Shown here: positions 1 through 13,100 of the stretch, in pieces
How positions within the stretch are numbered: position 1 is the stretch's first letter
How the letters are laid out: every line of letters starts with the position of its first letter
From: Phocoena phocoena
Lineage: Eukaryota; Chordata; Mammalia; Artiodactyla; Phocoenidae
Assembly (NCBI RefSeq): GCF_963924675.1
Contig: NC_089230.1
Coordinates: 68,623,443-68,687,442, forward strand
DNA: 64,000 nt
Direction of reading: 5' to 3'
Translations under genes and position numbers: made by a program
The notes under the pieces: model-generated
The model's database searches: none
Told to the model about the DNA's origin: nothing
What the model saw: the letters and a program-made list of their open reading frames with translations, nothing else

Positions 1-1341
1 TTTGCACAGCAAAGGAAACCATAAACAAGACAAAAAGACAACCCTCAGAATGGGAGAAAATATTTGCAAATGAAGCAACTGACAAAAGATTAATCTCTAA
101 AATTTACAAGCAGCTCATGCAGCTCAATATCAAAAAAACAACCCAATCCAAAAATGGGCAGAAGACCTAAATAGACATTTATCAAAAGAAGATGTACAGG
201 GCTTCCCTGGTGGCACAGTGGTTGAGAGTCCACCTGCCGATGCAGGGGACACAGGTTCATGCCCCGGTCCGGGAGGATCCCACATGCCGCGGAGCAGCTG
301 GGCCCGTGAGCCATGGCCGCTGAGCCTGCGCGTCCAGAGCCTGTGCTCCACAGCGGGAGAGGCCACAACAGTGAGAGGCCCGCATACTGCAAAAAAAAGA
401 GAAGATATACAGATTGCCAACAAACACATGAAAGGATGCCCAACATCACTAATCATTAGAGAAATGCAAATCAAAACTACATTGAGGTATCACCTCACAC
501 CAGCCAGAATGGCCATCATCAAAAAATCTACAAATGCTGGAGAGGGTGTGGAGAAAAGGGAACCCTCTTGCACTGTTGGTGGGAATGTAAATTGATCCAG
601 CCACTATGGAAAACAGTATGGAGGTTCCTTAAAAAACTAAAAATAGAACTACCATATGACCCAGCAATCCTACTACTGGGCATATACACTGAGAAAACCA
701 TAATTCAAAAAGTCATGTACCACAATGTTCATTGCAGCTCTATTTACAATAGCCAGGATATGGAAGCAACCTAAGTGTCCATCAACAGATGAATGGATAA
801 AGAAGATATGGCACATATATACAATGGAATATTACTCAGCCATAAAAAGAAATAAAACTGAGTTATTTGTAGTGAGGTGGATGGACCTAGAGTCTGTCAT
901 ACAGAGTGAAGTAAGTCAGAAAGAGCAAAACAAATACCGTGTGCTAATACATATATATGGAATCTTAAAAAAAAATGGTTCTGAAGAACCTAGGGGCAGG
1001 ACAGGAATAAAGACGCAGACCTAGAGAATGGACTTGAGGACACGGGGAGGGGAAGGGTAAGCTGGGACGAAGTGAGAGAGTGGCATGGACATATATACAC
1101 TACCAAATGTAAAATAGATAGCCAGTGGGAAGCAGCCACATAGCACAGGGAGATCAGCTCGGTGCTTTGTGACCACCGAGAAGGGTGGGGTAGGGAGGGA
1201 GGGAGGGAGACATAAGAGGGAGGAGATATGGGGATATATGTATACGTATAGCTGATTCACTTTGTTATAAAGCAGAAACTAACACACCATTGTAAAGCAA
1301 GTATACGCCAATAAAGATGTTAAAAAATAATAAATAAATAA
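1..1341 (+). mobile_element. L1 3' end, cut by the window edge, with a SINE inside
   Basis: Matches the end of L1 ORF2 and 3' UTR in sense orientation, ending 'aataaagatgttaaaaaataataaataaa'. A SINE at 200-400 interrupts it. Reading frames here are ORF2 fragments broken by stops, so it is not active as seen. Confidence 0.9.
200..400 (+). mobile_element. CHR-type SINE (short, poly-A)
   Basis: Head 'gggcttccctggtggcacagtgg', B box GGTTCATGCCC, poly-A tail. TSD gaagatgtacag (188-199) and gaagatatacag (401-412). Inserted into L1. Confidence 0.95.
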
Positions 1342-2574
1342 AAAGCAGCAATATTTTGATAGCTTCAAAGCTTTGATAGCTTCAAAGCAGGGCTGTGTGT
1401 GAAAAACTCAACATCAGATCTGGACTGCAGAATAGTCTCAGGATCCTGTTTCTTGGAAACTCTGAAGTTACTATAGATGTGGACTGCTGTATTCAGGAGC
1501 CCCTTAAATGAAGGCTTTGCACCTAGGTTGGAAACTGACGCTGCTTCTTTGTGTCAAAGTGACTTAAATCCTTCAAGCAAGGAAGGAGTGTTTCATTCTT
1601 ACTGATACAATTTCAACAGCAAGGTTCCTAGTAGCATACGATTTTAGAGAACAAAATTTTTCAGTGAAATAGAAAGCAGACACTCAGAAAAGGGGGTTGT
1701 TATTATACTTTACAACTGTAGCATATCCTTGAGAGGTATGTTATTTCCTGTTAACTCTGCAGCTGGGATTTCTGTGTTCATTATCCCAGCCCAATGAATG
1801 GCCAAGCAGATATTTATAATATTCTTAGTCGAAGTTAATTTTTACTTTCTCATTTCTAATTATCTTAAGTCTTCGAGGGCGAATGTCAGTTGAATGTGTT
1901 TCTTTTATGTATGCCTGGGTTTCTATGCAAACCTTGGTTAGGGCAAGGAGCAGCCATCTCCAACATGTGAGCCATAAGCTCATTTGCCTGATGATGGAAT
2001 AACCTTACAGCAGCCGTCACTATTTCCATTTGAGACCCCAGTGATATTCACTATCCATCTGAGACCATTTGAGACCCCAGTGATTGTCACTATCAAACTG
2101 CAGCATTTGTCTCGATACCCTGCTCACTTCTATCTCTGCTCTGGTATCAGGGCTACCCTAGTCTCAGTGAACTGTGCGAAAGGAAGCCCACTATGTCTCC
2201 ATTAGTAACAAAGCATATAAAAGTGTGAACTTCATTCATTAAACAAGAAGACTGTGCAGGAAGCAAATACCAAAAGCCTTAAGGAGGCTGTAGTTCAACT
2301 ATGATAGCTGTATAATAGATTACTAAAAGTGGTAAGGTCTAAAGTACAGTAAACCATTAACCATAAAGAACTGTGTAGACAAATCTCCGACTGTAGACAG
2401 AGTGAGATTAAGCATATTATTCTCATTCTGCTATTAAGAAAACATCCAAAGCCAATTTGCTAAGTTATTATTTTAAAACAACTCTTTCCTATGGTATAAA
2501 ATTACTAAAGAGAAGCCAGAAGAATTGTTGCATTTTAGAATTGAGAAAATTTGTTTAAAAATACAAAGAGACAA
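1342..2574. other. Unique intergenic sequence, nothing recognised
   Basis: AT-rich sequence with no exon or repeat that I can name. A short direct repeat, 'tttgagaccccagtgat', occurs at about 2028 and 2068. This lies downstream of CFAP206. Confidence 0.4.
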
Positions 2575-2783
2575 GGGCTTCCCTGGTGGCGCAGTGGTTG
2601 AGAGTCCGCCTGCCGATGCGGGGGACACGGGTTCGTGCCCCGGTTTGGGAGGATCCCACATGCCGCGGAGCCGCTGGGCCTGTGGGCCATGACCGCTGGG
2701 CCTGCGCGTCCGGAGCCTGTGCTCGGCAGCGGGAGAGACCACAGCAGTAAGAGGCCCGCGTACCGCAAAAAAAAAAAAAAAAA
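2575..2783 (+). mobile_element. CHR-type SINE (short, poly-A)
   Basis: Full head, A and B boxes and a pure A18 tail. Perfect 14-bp TSD atacaaagagacaa at 2561-2574 and 2784-2797 marks a fairly recent insertion. Confidence 0.96.
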
Positions 2784-3229
2784 ATACAAAGAGACAATGT
2801 ACAATTCAGTGTCTGAACTACAAGAGTTAAATATGAGTAAAAATCATCAGTATCTAAACATTTCTCATTTGAGCTTAACTCTCCCTTGCCTCTGCTTCCA
2901 TTTTTAGTTACCATAATCCCGTTTCTCTTTTCCTGCCAGTCCCTGGTAAGTACTTTGTACTTAGTTGTACAATTTTCTGCTTCGCTGGCTGCGATCTTAC
3001 TTCTACTCAAGCCAACTCTATTAAAACAGCTTAGCAGCTGCCAACTCCATTCCTCATTCTCTTGGGTTTGTTCATCAGACATTTACTAAAAGTCCTAATG
3101 TGCCTAGCATTATTCTAGGCACTAAGAGCTAGAAAACAGAAATCGGGGAAAACGAGGACGGGAATGCAGCAGAAATGAAACACTGGGGCTTCTCTCCTGG
3201 CTAACAATGAGAAGGCACTTACCGGACAA

Positions 3230-3385
3230 ACGCATTACACGTGTTAACTAACTCATTTAATCCTCTCAACAAGCCAATGAGTTGGGAAATGTTATGACAC
3301 CAGTTTTTATGATGAGGAAACTGCAGCAGAGAGATATTAAATAACACAGCTAATAAGTAGTAGACCTAGACTTTACTTCCATAAT
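3230..3385 (-). repeat. MIR
   Basis: Reverse-orientation MIR pattern: 'actcatttaatcctctcaac...atgaggaaactgcagcagagag...cacagctaataagtag'. Confidence 0.75.
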
Positions 3386-3459
3386 CACAGAGATTCCTTT
3401 ACGTCTTTTTCTACTCTTCTGACTGTTCCTCTGTCTTATCTCTTCTTCCTCATTCCATC

Positions 3460-4700
3460 CCCATTCGTTGGGGATGATCCCCCAAATTACCTTTCTCCAG
3501 ATCAAATTCCAGTCACCTCTGCTTTACTATCTTTGTCATTTCTTAAACTCAAAATTTCCAGTACTGAACACATTATCTTTTCTGACCAACCAGTTCCTCT
3601 TCTCAATTATCCTGTTTCCTAGCAACCCTAGGGTAGAGACTTTGATTTTCCCTTCCCTTCTCCGGAATGTTAGATTCCCTTCATTAAATCTCACATTTGC
3701 GCCTTCATGTCTTCCATTACTGCAATGCCCTAACTCCTGTAACAGCTTCTTCACCATCTCCCCAATTCCAGTATCTCCCTTCCACAATGGATCTTCTGTT
3801 CAAGAATCTGCCACAGTTTTCTAATATCCTACTACAGGAACGCAACACATTCCTCCGCCTGGCTTTCAGAGTCCTCCAAAATCTATATAACCCTGCTCAC
3901 CCAACCTTATTTCCCACCACCTTCCTCATAGATGATCTTACTTTGCCTCTCAGTTTTTCTCCCTCTTTTCCAAACACTACTTTGCGGCTGAACTACCACC
4001 TTGACTATTAGAATAATCACTCAACCAGTACTCTGCCTCCAGTTTGTCCTTTCTTTCATTCTTTTTCTTTTAAAATTCATTCATCCAACAAGGTACTATA
4101 ACAATACCAGGGATATAAGAATGATTAAAATACAGTTCAAATCTCAAGAAATGCACAGTCTAACAGGGAGAATACAGATGGACACCTATAGACCTTTTTA
4201 CTTCGAGTGTTATAATAAGAATATGAATAAAATCCAGTGAAAACCCAAAGGAAGAGCAATTAATTCTCTCAAAGGTGATGGGGAAAACCTTCATTGAAAA
4301 AGTAAAATCTGATCAACAGATTTCATGGGGACAAACAGATTTCCTGAGGGTGTCTGTGGAGTACATTCCAGGGGACAGAGTGACAAACAAGCACAGAGAG
4401 GGATGGTATCAAAGACCATAACACACTCGAAGAGTTTGGGCTCCATTTGCCTGTATGTGTAGTGTGTGCAGAGAGCATGAGGGGGCAGAAAATGAAACTG
4501 GAAGATACCTGGATATATATGAAAAGTCTTATAGAATATGGCAAGGAGTTTTTATCCCCCAGATAATGGAAAAGTGTCTTTTTAAACAAGGAAAGTGAAG
4601 GTTGTAGGGGAGGAAGCCAGGTGACCTGATCAAATTTGTGTGTTAGAAAAGTTACGCCGATGAATCAGGCAATAGGACTAAGTCCTAAACTACGGCAATA
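3460..4700 (+). repeat. L2-like ancient repeat tract
   Basis: Degenerate sequence resembling L2 segments ('tgtcttccattactgcaatgccctaact' and 'attcatccaacaaggtactataacaataccagggatataagaatg'). The open frames here have no family resemblance. Edges are approximate. Confidence 0.4.
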
Positions 4701-5393
4701 GCAGTGAGAATAGGAAGACATGGTTCCCAAAGGCAGATGAAGCCAAGTCAACAGGGCTTGGTGACTAGTTAAAATGCAGGGGCTGTGTGAGAAAGACAAT
4801 CCAGAAGTTTTTAATTTATGCTACTGAGTAGGTAGTGATGCCTTTGACCACAGAAGGAAATACAGAGAGAGAAACAAGTTCGGTAGAGGAAATGAGTTCG
4901 ACCTGTGACCTGCTGAAATGGGGGTAACCGACTGACACTGGGTCCAACATATGGTTGGAAATCTTTAGAGAGTGATGGGGCTTGGGTAGACAGTGGAGGT
5001 CTTGGGAGAAGATGAGTTTACCGTTTGATCTAGCTCCCCGTATTCTCATTCTGTTGTACTTACCAGATGACTTTCTGATATTTAGCTTTTCATATAGTAT
5101 GTGGTATTTTTATGCACTTGGCAATTCTACTTTCAGCCCTAACTTGGTAACCCCAAATTGTGGCTTATCAGCCATCCTTTTCTGTGTTTAGGAATCTTGC
5201 AGAATCAAAGGAGGGTTGATTAGAACAGGTAAAATCAAATTCCTGAATTTGCAAAGTTTAGTATTAGCTGTAACCACCCTCTTCAGGTACAGAGCCCTCC
5301 CAACCCCACGTCCACTCCAGCTCCACCCCCAGGCCTTGCCTCAACAGCCAGCCAGCCCATCTTTAACTTCATTTTTAAACTACAGGTATGATA

Positions 5394-5562
5394 AACAACA
5401 AGGTCCTACTGTAGAGCACAGGGAACAATATTCAATATCCCGTGATAAACCATAATGGAAAAGAATATAAAAAAGGATGTAGATATATGGATAACTGAAT
5501 CACTTTGCTGTACAGCAGAAATTAACACATTGTAAATCAACTATACTTCAGTAAAAAAATTA
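5394..5562 (+). mobile_element. Short 5'-truncated L1 3' end
   Basis: About 170 bp of L1 3' UTR ('caacaaggtcctactgtagagcacaggg...tatacttcagtaaaaaa'), flanked by direct repeat ttaaactacaggtatga on both sides. Confidence 0.85.
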
Positions 5563-6102
5563 AACTACAGGTATGAAAATCATGACAACTTAGAAGTAGA
5601 TCTGTTTGAAGTTTACCTTTATAGTATCTGAGAAAAATGGATTTTGAAGCATATCATATTATAAGTAACATTTAACCTACATAGAAAATAAATTATACAA
5701 ACACTTTAGTAAGAGTCACCTAAGCCAAAAATATGTGCTAAATATAAATGACACCCCCCTGCCCCCAGGCTTAACAGGCCATCCACTTGAGAGACTTCAT
5801 TATCCATGCTTAGGTATTGGGAGTGTGTAAGGCAGCAACAAAACAACAGGTCTAAAATGTGGCTATCAGTAATTGACAGGGGCCCTAAACACAACCTATG
5901 GAGTTAGGCAAATAGGTCAAAGGAGTGAAGTAGGAGACCTGTAAGGCAGCAAGAATTAAAACCAGAAGTACCTGCCCTACGAAAGCGCAAAGCTACTGGT
6001 TACAGGAATGCTGGCCGAGTGCTGCTAGATATTCCGATCTTTTCAAGGGGCCAGAATCCAGATTCCATGTAAAATTTCCAGATTTTAAAAAACATCATGT
6101 GG

Positions 6103-6386
6103 GACTTCCCTGGTGGTCCAGTGGGTAAGACTCCGCACTCCCAATGCAGGGGGCCCAGGTTGGATCGCTGGTCAGGGAACTAGATCCTGCATGCATGCCG
6201 CAACTAAGAGTTCACATGCCCCCCACATGCCGCAACTAAGAAGTCCGCATGCTGCAACTAAAGATCCCGCATGCCACAACGAAGATCCTGCATGCCTCAA
6301 CTAAGACCCAGTGCAGCCAAAATAAATTTTTTAAAATACATAATAAAAATAAATAAATACTTTTTTAAATAAAATTTTAAAAAATA
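6103..6386 (+). mobile_element. CHR-type SINE (tggtccagtgg subtype)
   Basis: Head 'gacttccctggtggtccagtggg', (AAATA)n tail. TSD aaaacatcatgtgg at 6089-6102 and 6387-6400. It ends about 550 bp beyond the CFAP206 stop. Confidence 0.93.
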
Positions 6387-6738
6387 AAAACATCATGTGG
6401 ACCTTTGTTCCAACTGTTCCAAATTAGTGAGGTCTTATTACATATCAATTTAATCCATGGTGTATTTAATAGCTAATGAAGCTGAAAATATTGATTATGG
6501 TTTAAATTTTTAATGTTCAACATTAAATATGATTTCAGAAATAAACTTCTATCCCAGGTACAATAATCTTATATCAATATATAAAAAGTTATCTAAATAA
6601 ATTTCTATCCCATGCATAACAATCTTATATATATTAATATCTAATCATCTTATATTAATATCTAATAATTTCAGTCTTAATGCTGCCAAACTTTCTCTTA
6701 CAAGTCAAAGAGGAATGGACAGAGTTTTACTTTGCAAT

Positions 6739-6744
6739 TTTAAT
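6739..6744 (-). promoter_or_regulatory. Candidate CFAP206 poly(A) signal ATTAAA
   Basis: The first ATTAAA-type hexamer downstream of the stop on the minus strand, about 207 nt into the 3' UTR and followed by a T-rich, partly GT-rich stretch. Other ATTAAA hexamers lie near 6507 and 6448, so the real end is uncertain. Confidence 0.35.
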
Positions 6745-6951
6745 AGAATGAAAAATGTATTACAGAAAATAATTTTTCATTTGTTGTAGCAGTTTGACAG
6801 TGCATATGGGTGAGAACCCCAAAACATTCATACCACCAATGAACGTGCCAGCCCCACAAAATTAGCTAATTTTCATGGATGCAAAAATACTTTTAAATAT
6901 TTGCCATTGTTCACAATTTAGTGGTATCTACGTTAAAAGTGTGGTCTCTAA

Positions 6952-7182
6952 CTAGGTTTCATCAATGGCTCTAGTTAAGTTCACCTTGACTTCAGAGGTG
7001 GTCTTGGTATGGCCCCCGCGGAAACCAGCTACGTAAATCTGGGGCCGTGGCACTTGGCTGCTGGCTTCCCTCATTGACTGTGTGCTAGCATCCTTTGAAG
7101 GGTACACCTGGGAACAATTTTCTCTTCTCATGTGACTAAGATCAGTCTGTACCGAGTGAGTAACTTTCCGACGCAAATTGGC
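6952..7182 (-). CDS. CFAP206: CFAP206 last coding exon (residues 547-622 and stop)
   Basis: Acceptor ttctacttag|GCCAATTTG; stop TAG at 6954-6952. Encodes ANLRRKVTHSVQTD...VKVNLTRAIDET. Contains VQT (557-559), TQS (580-582) and two SQV triplets (570-572, 588-590). The tail is polar and likely disordered, ending in a conserved basic/aliphatic segment. Confidence 0.96.
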   Translation of the reverse strand, partial: ANLRRKVTHSVQTDLSHMRRENCSQVYPSKDASTQSMREASSQVPRPQIYVAGFRGGHTKTTSEVKVNLTRAIDET

Positions 7183-10100
7183 CTAAGTAGAAAGAGAATA
7201 CACAGGAATGAACATTTCTCTAAAGAACAAATAAAATACTGTCAGGTACCAGTTAGTATCGGCCTTATGTTTTTCTCTCAATCCACAAAGAAATTAGTCC
7301 TGCAACATAGCGTGTTTCTGCAAAACATTAAAACACTGGAAAATTTAGAACATAACAGAAAATAAATAACCTTGTCTGAGAAGTAGGAAAATAGATTAAG
7401 TAATGAAAATGGACCCAAAGAGAGAACACACAGATTCAAACCTACAGTGAGCTCAATTCTTTGTTAATATAAAAATATAATAATTCATTCATTATTATAC
7501 TTTGAGAGTCATACAACTTGGATTTTTCCACCATTCTTGGCTTATTTTTTTAAAAGACAAAAATTTAAGATTTCCATTGTCTTACTTAAATGGGCTTCAC
7601 CCAAAACTTTTAATATAAAAAGCTCTGATGTTTCCAGATAATACTTTACATTTTTCTACATTATGCTTACTCCTTTTATGGATTACAACTAAACATGAGG
7701 TTAAACAGATTGCTCAGGCTGGGAAGCAAGGAGGAGTTTATAAAAAAAGAGAATAAGAGTTTTATTGAAGTTGTGGTAAAGTCCAAGGAAAAAACTCAGA
7801 AGGAATTACAGCATGTGAATTAAGAAGGAGAGACCTGGAATTAGAGGAAACATTTCCACGTTTGAGACACTGCAGGTGACTGAGAACCAAAACTACTTCT
7901 CCCACACACAGCTTATCGTCTACATTAACAGGACTTTGCTATTCCTTTGTCTTCACTAGCATAATTTTATTATTCCAAGAGACTCTTGCCAAAGAAAATA
8001 ACTTGATTGTTCATTACAGAACATCCTGAAAGATGCATGACTCTTCAGTGGTAAGCATTAACACACAGAAGAAGCCCTAAGACTCTGCATCCCTTGCCTG
8101 AAGATTCACCTTGCTATTCCCATCAATCCTGGACTGCTTTTTCATAATCTTTACAACCCAGTTCAGGCCCCCAACACATCCCCTGACTGAGCCCAGGCAT
8201 CAAAAGACCTGCCTTCAACCAAACTTCAAAGTCTCAATAAATCCTGACCTTTTGCTGTTCCCCCTCTGAGACATTGCAAAGCTCTGCTGAAGGGGTGGTT
8301 TCCGTTACAGCTCTAAGCCATATACTCAGCTTTGTCTTATCAACAGGTCATGTTGCTAATATATGAGGAGCTGGCATTCAACATGCTGCAATTCTAGGGG
8401 ATAATTCCATCTAAGGTGGGAAGAAGAATGAAGTCGAGGAGTGAGAAGAGAGGGTCCAGTCAGTACGAGGTTCAGCCCCGTTGAACACCGCATTCTCTTA
8501 ACATTTCCAGGCCAGACCTAATCTGCCACCTATACCTCCCATATCCTGTCCAACCATCACTCCTCTCTTCTCCTTTGTCTATGTGTATCTCAAGACCAAC
8601 TTAAAATGTCACCTAAGTCAATGGAGTAGAATTTTTCACTTCTGTTATACCACTTACCAAGAGATACTAAAATATTTTTAGTGTATCAATGTCACTTGCT
8701 AGACTATTAGTTCCTGAAGAAAAAGGTGATAGGATATATATACGTTACCCAGTATACATCTGATGAGCTCAAGTGAGTCTAGTATTGATAGATAACAGAA
8801 AAGAATGCAGGGAATGGGAGCTTCATGAACTACAGAAGAGTAACTGGTAAGAATGCTAATGGAACAATGATCCGGAACAGGGGTCCCCAACCCCTGGGCC
8901 GAGGACCAGTACCGGTCCGCAGCCTGTTAGGACCCGGGCCACACAGCAGGAGGTGAGCGGCAGGCAAGCGAACGAAGCTTCATCTGCCGCCCCCCATCGC
9001 TCCCCGTCTCCCCCCATCGCCCCCATCTCTCCCCATCGCTCCCCATCGCTCCCCATCGCCCCCCATCGCTCCCCATCGCCCCCCATCGCCCCCCATCGCT
9101 CCCCATCGCCCCCATCGCTCCCCATCGCCCCCATCGTCCCCATCACTCCCCATCGCCCCCCATCACCCCCATCGCTCCCCATCGCCCCCCATCGCCCCCC
9201 ATCGCTCCCCATCACCCTCATCGCTCCCCATCGCTCCCATCACCGCCTGAGCCATCCCCCACCTCCCCCGTGGAAAAACTGTCTTCCACGAAACTGGTCC
9301 CTGGTGCCAAAAAGGTTGGGGGCCGCTGATCTGGAAAATATTCTAGGAAGCTGAACCTTCCTCATCTTGAGAAATCAGGAGACTGAAAAGCTGCCACCAG
9401 AGAGGGTGGCAAGGGAAATGATGTGGTTAGTGAAAAGAGAGACAATATACAAACGGACCTAGGTTGGACCTTATATGATAACAGAACTCGAACCCAAACC
9501 TCTGCAGCAACCAGTCTTGGAAGCCAAACCACAACCTCGGTAGCTGTAGCAATCAGCTCTGAACAGCAGAACAGCCCTATTTTTTTTTTTTTCCTGCTGC
9601 CTCCCCTTCCATCTCTGGACCAACTAGAGAAAGCCAAATATGCTCACTAAACCAATCACAAAAGATACCCCCCCATCGCCCGCTGCTAGTTAGCCCGCCT
9701 CCAGTTTCCCCTGTCAACATCCTCCAATCAGAGGAATACCTGAAGCCTTCCCCTTTTTCACTATAAAACTTTCTCACTCCTCTCCCCAACTTTGAGTCTC
9801 TGCCAAACACAAGTGATGGTGACTGGCTCCCTTGATATAGCAAGCTTCGAATAAATAGCCTCTGTTCTCATTTGAGTAGTCTTCCTTTATTTCCACACCT
9901 GATTTCCGTTAAAGAGCTGGATAAAATATACTGAGAAAAGGCTACAGTTATAAAAAGAGTTTGTTCCTTCACACTATAAATATTTGTTGTTTAAAATGAT
10001 CAGATACTATCAAAAGGAAGAGTGGGGGGAATTCCACTGAGTCAGATAGGGACGAGAGTTTCAAAGAAGGCTTCAAGGGTAGGTACCTACTGTGATTAAG

Positions 10101-13100
10101 ATGACTGCGAATCAGAAGGACAAGTGAGACATCTGGAGAGAACAAGTTGACAATAAGAGGGGACTGTATCTGTGCTATAACAGCAGTAACATTCTGCTCC
10201 TCAAAAAAAAGTCCAAAAAAGAGAAGGGTATGTTTTAAATGATTAGAGGAAGCTGCAGGGCTTTAAATACTAGCACCTTATAGGTTAGCACAATTAATTA
10301 AAACTATTATATATACCAGTAGAGAGACAGAGTAGAGATTGAGAAAAGGAGATAGAAAGATAGCAACTATCATTGTTCTAGTTACTGGCTGATATAATTT
10401 GAGAGCAGTTTCATGCTTCTGTATTTCTATATATGCTTAGAACTAGAAGATAGGGACTTCCCTGGTGGTGCAGTGGTTAAGAATCCACCTGCCAATGCAG
10501 GGGACACGGGTTCGATCCCTGGTCCGGGAAGATTCCCACATGCCTCGGAGCAACTAAGCCCGTGCGCCACAACTACTGAGCCCACGTGCCACAACTACTG
10601 AGTCCACGTGCCACAACTACTGAAGCCCGCATGCCTAGAGACCGTGCTCCGCAACAGGAGAAGCCACCACAATGAGAAATCCTCGCACTGTAACAAAGAG
10701 TGGGCCCCGCTCGCTGCAACTAGAGAAAGCCCGTGCACAGCAACAAAGACCCAACGCAGCCAAAAATAAATAAACTAATTTAAAAAAAAACCTAGAAGAT
10801 AATCTTACAATGTAAAGCTGGAAAATTATAAATTATACTAATTATTTTTATTTTAGCAAAAAAACTGTGTACACTTCACTATTTTATATAAATAATTTAG
10901 CTTACCAACTCTGAGTAACAACATATTAAAATTCCCCAACCTATAAATAAGTTTAGAAAATATTGTTACAAACCAATTTTATAGCTTTTCTTCTTAATTC
11001 CCATTCATTCCACTCATATGATCTCACAATTGTTGGTGGCAATAAATGTGTATCCGTCTGTGTGCTACTTTCACACTTTGCAATTGGTTTTATATAATGT
11101 TTGTCAACCTCTTTCATCTAAAGAAGTGGAGTTTTGTAATTAATATTTGTAAAAAATAAACATTATTTACAGATAACTAAAATATTTAGCTAAAACTGAC
11201 AAAATATTAGGAAAACAACATGAAACATACTTGTAAATACCAGCAAAATAAAAAACAGTTCATAATTAGCGAGCCAAATGCAATTACTTTCCCAGGCATT
11301 ATGAATCTGTGCCTGATTTTTTGAACTTAATGTAGGAGGTGTATTTTGGAAGGAGAAAACCTAACATCACTCACCCCAAGTCAAATGTCCCTCTCCAATT
11401 TTCACAGTGGGGAGCATAATTGAATACCTTATTGGAAATGGATAGAAGTTTAGAATAGCTATTAAATATTAGGTATACATCACATTTGTTTAAAGTATCA
11501 GAACATCTTTAGAAGATATCTTAAACTCAAGCTCTGCATACATAGCAGATTATTATCTATTTTAGTGGAATATATTCATCTTTCTGCCAAAGCACCCAGA
11601 AGCTCACTATTAAAATATTAAGTATTCAGTGATTCCAGGCTAAACAAGTTATGATTATGCTGGAAATGAAGTTGCTGGAACGGGTGGCAGAGGTTTAAGA
11701 AACTCAAGTCCTAGTAAAGAGGAGGGGGAAGAGATGAACTTCTTTCCCCAAATCAAGAAAGAGATGATTACTGAACGCCTACCATTGAGCGTAAGATATA
11801 ATTTTTGCCTTCAAAATGATCTTATGATATACTTAGGTAGGTAAAAAGATGCTGAAAAGATAATTTACAATATTATGCAAGTAAATGGCAAGAAAAAATA
11901 ATGAATACAGCATTGGAATATGAAGAAAGAATACTCACTTCCATAGGTATTAAAGGTCAGTGAAGGATTAAATACACAGGATTAAGTACACAGAAAGGGA
12001 AAAACAAGACCAGATATGTAGAGGAAAACTGTTCTTTAATAGACAAGTATCTACATACAGAACACCTTCCTGGTTATCTGATTCTAGCCTTTCATTGTCT
12101 TTGTGCTATCTTAAAAGGGCAGCTGGAGCATCACATCAACAGACTGGCAGCGTGGTATGAGAACAAGAGTGCCAACAGCTGCCCCCTTCTGACCTAGCTG
12201 TCCTTGGCTGGATGTCAGTCTTCTTGCCCAAGTGTTCAGACCATCCTCTGTTCCTCACTGTCACCAGCCCCATCGTCCTCTTACCAGTCACTGCTGGGAT
12301 CCCTGCCAACCTGGTCAGTCGTATCCACACCCACCTGCTTCACTGTCAAAATGTTGATAAATATAACAAACACAAACCATTTATAAACCATGTATTGCGG
12401 GGTTTTAGTTTAGTGAGTTTAAAAGAGGTAAATTAAACAAGAGAGGATGACAGAAAGAGCAATTAAAATGTGAACAGTACAAATGAGAGACAAAGAGGAA
12501 GAAAACAAGGATACACAGTGGTAGAATGTGAGCCCCGTGCAGGCAGGGATTGCTACCTGCTTTGTTCACTGTGCCCAGAATCATGCCTGGTGCACAGCAA
12601 GCGGCTCAGTAAGTGTCTGCTGAATGAAGTAAGGAATCGGCAAACACACACACAGAAACACACCTTCAGATCCATTCTGTGGCCTTTCAGACTACTGCAA
12701 TTTAAACCTCTTAAATTATTTTACAGTTCTGAGCCTAAGTTACCACCTATGTTATCTGTGCTAAGCTCCTTCCATTTTAGATAAGGAAATACTGTAGTTC
12801 CAATTATTTGTCTAAATGTAGTCTTGCTCTCTCAGATTTTTCCAGTCTAATTCATCAATTTAACTCCTTGTCCTGTTTTCATTTATTCTTTGTGGATTTC
12901 CTTAGTTTCCATCTTCAGATGTGAACCCCTTTCAGATAACCTGTAAAGGCCCTCATTCTGACCCTGTCTCTTGCCTTGACTTGGGGGACCATTCTACAAC
13001 AAAACGTAACTTTTTTTAATTAACTACACTTTTAAATGTCATGAATTCTCAAAATGCCAACGCTGCTTACCTGAGAATTTGGAATAAGGGTTTCAAACTG

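Noticed and set aside
1..6900. SLC35A1 exons expected beside CFAP206
   Set aside because: No exon of a nucleotide-sugar transporter was seen; the gene probably begins beyond the left edge.
8856..9354. Long open frames with GSDGGRWG or SPPIAPHR repeats on both strands
   Set aside because: Produced by the CCCCATCGCT minisatellite inside a DNA transposon, not a collagen-like or other protein.
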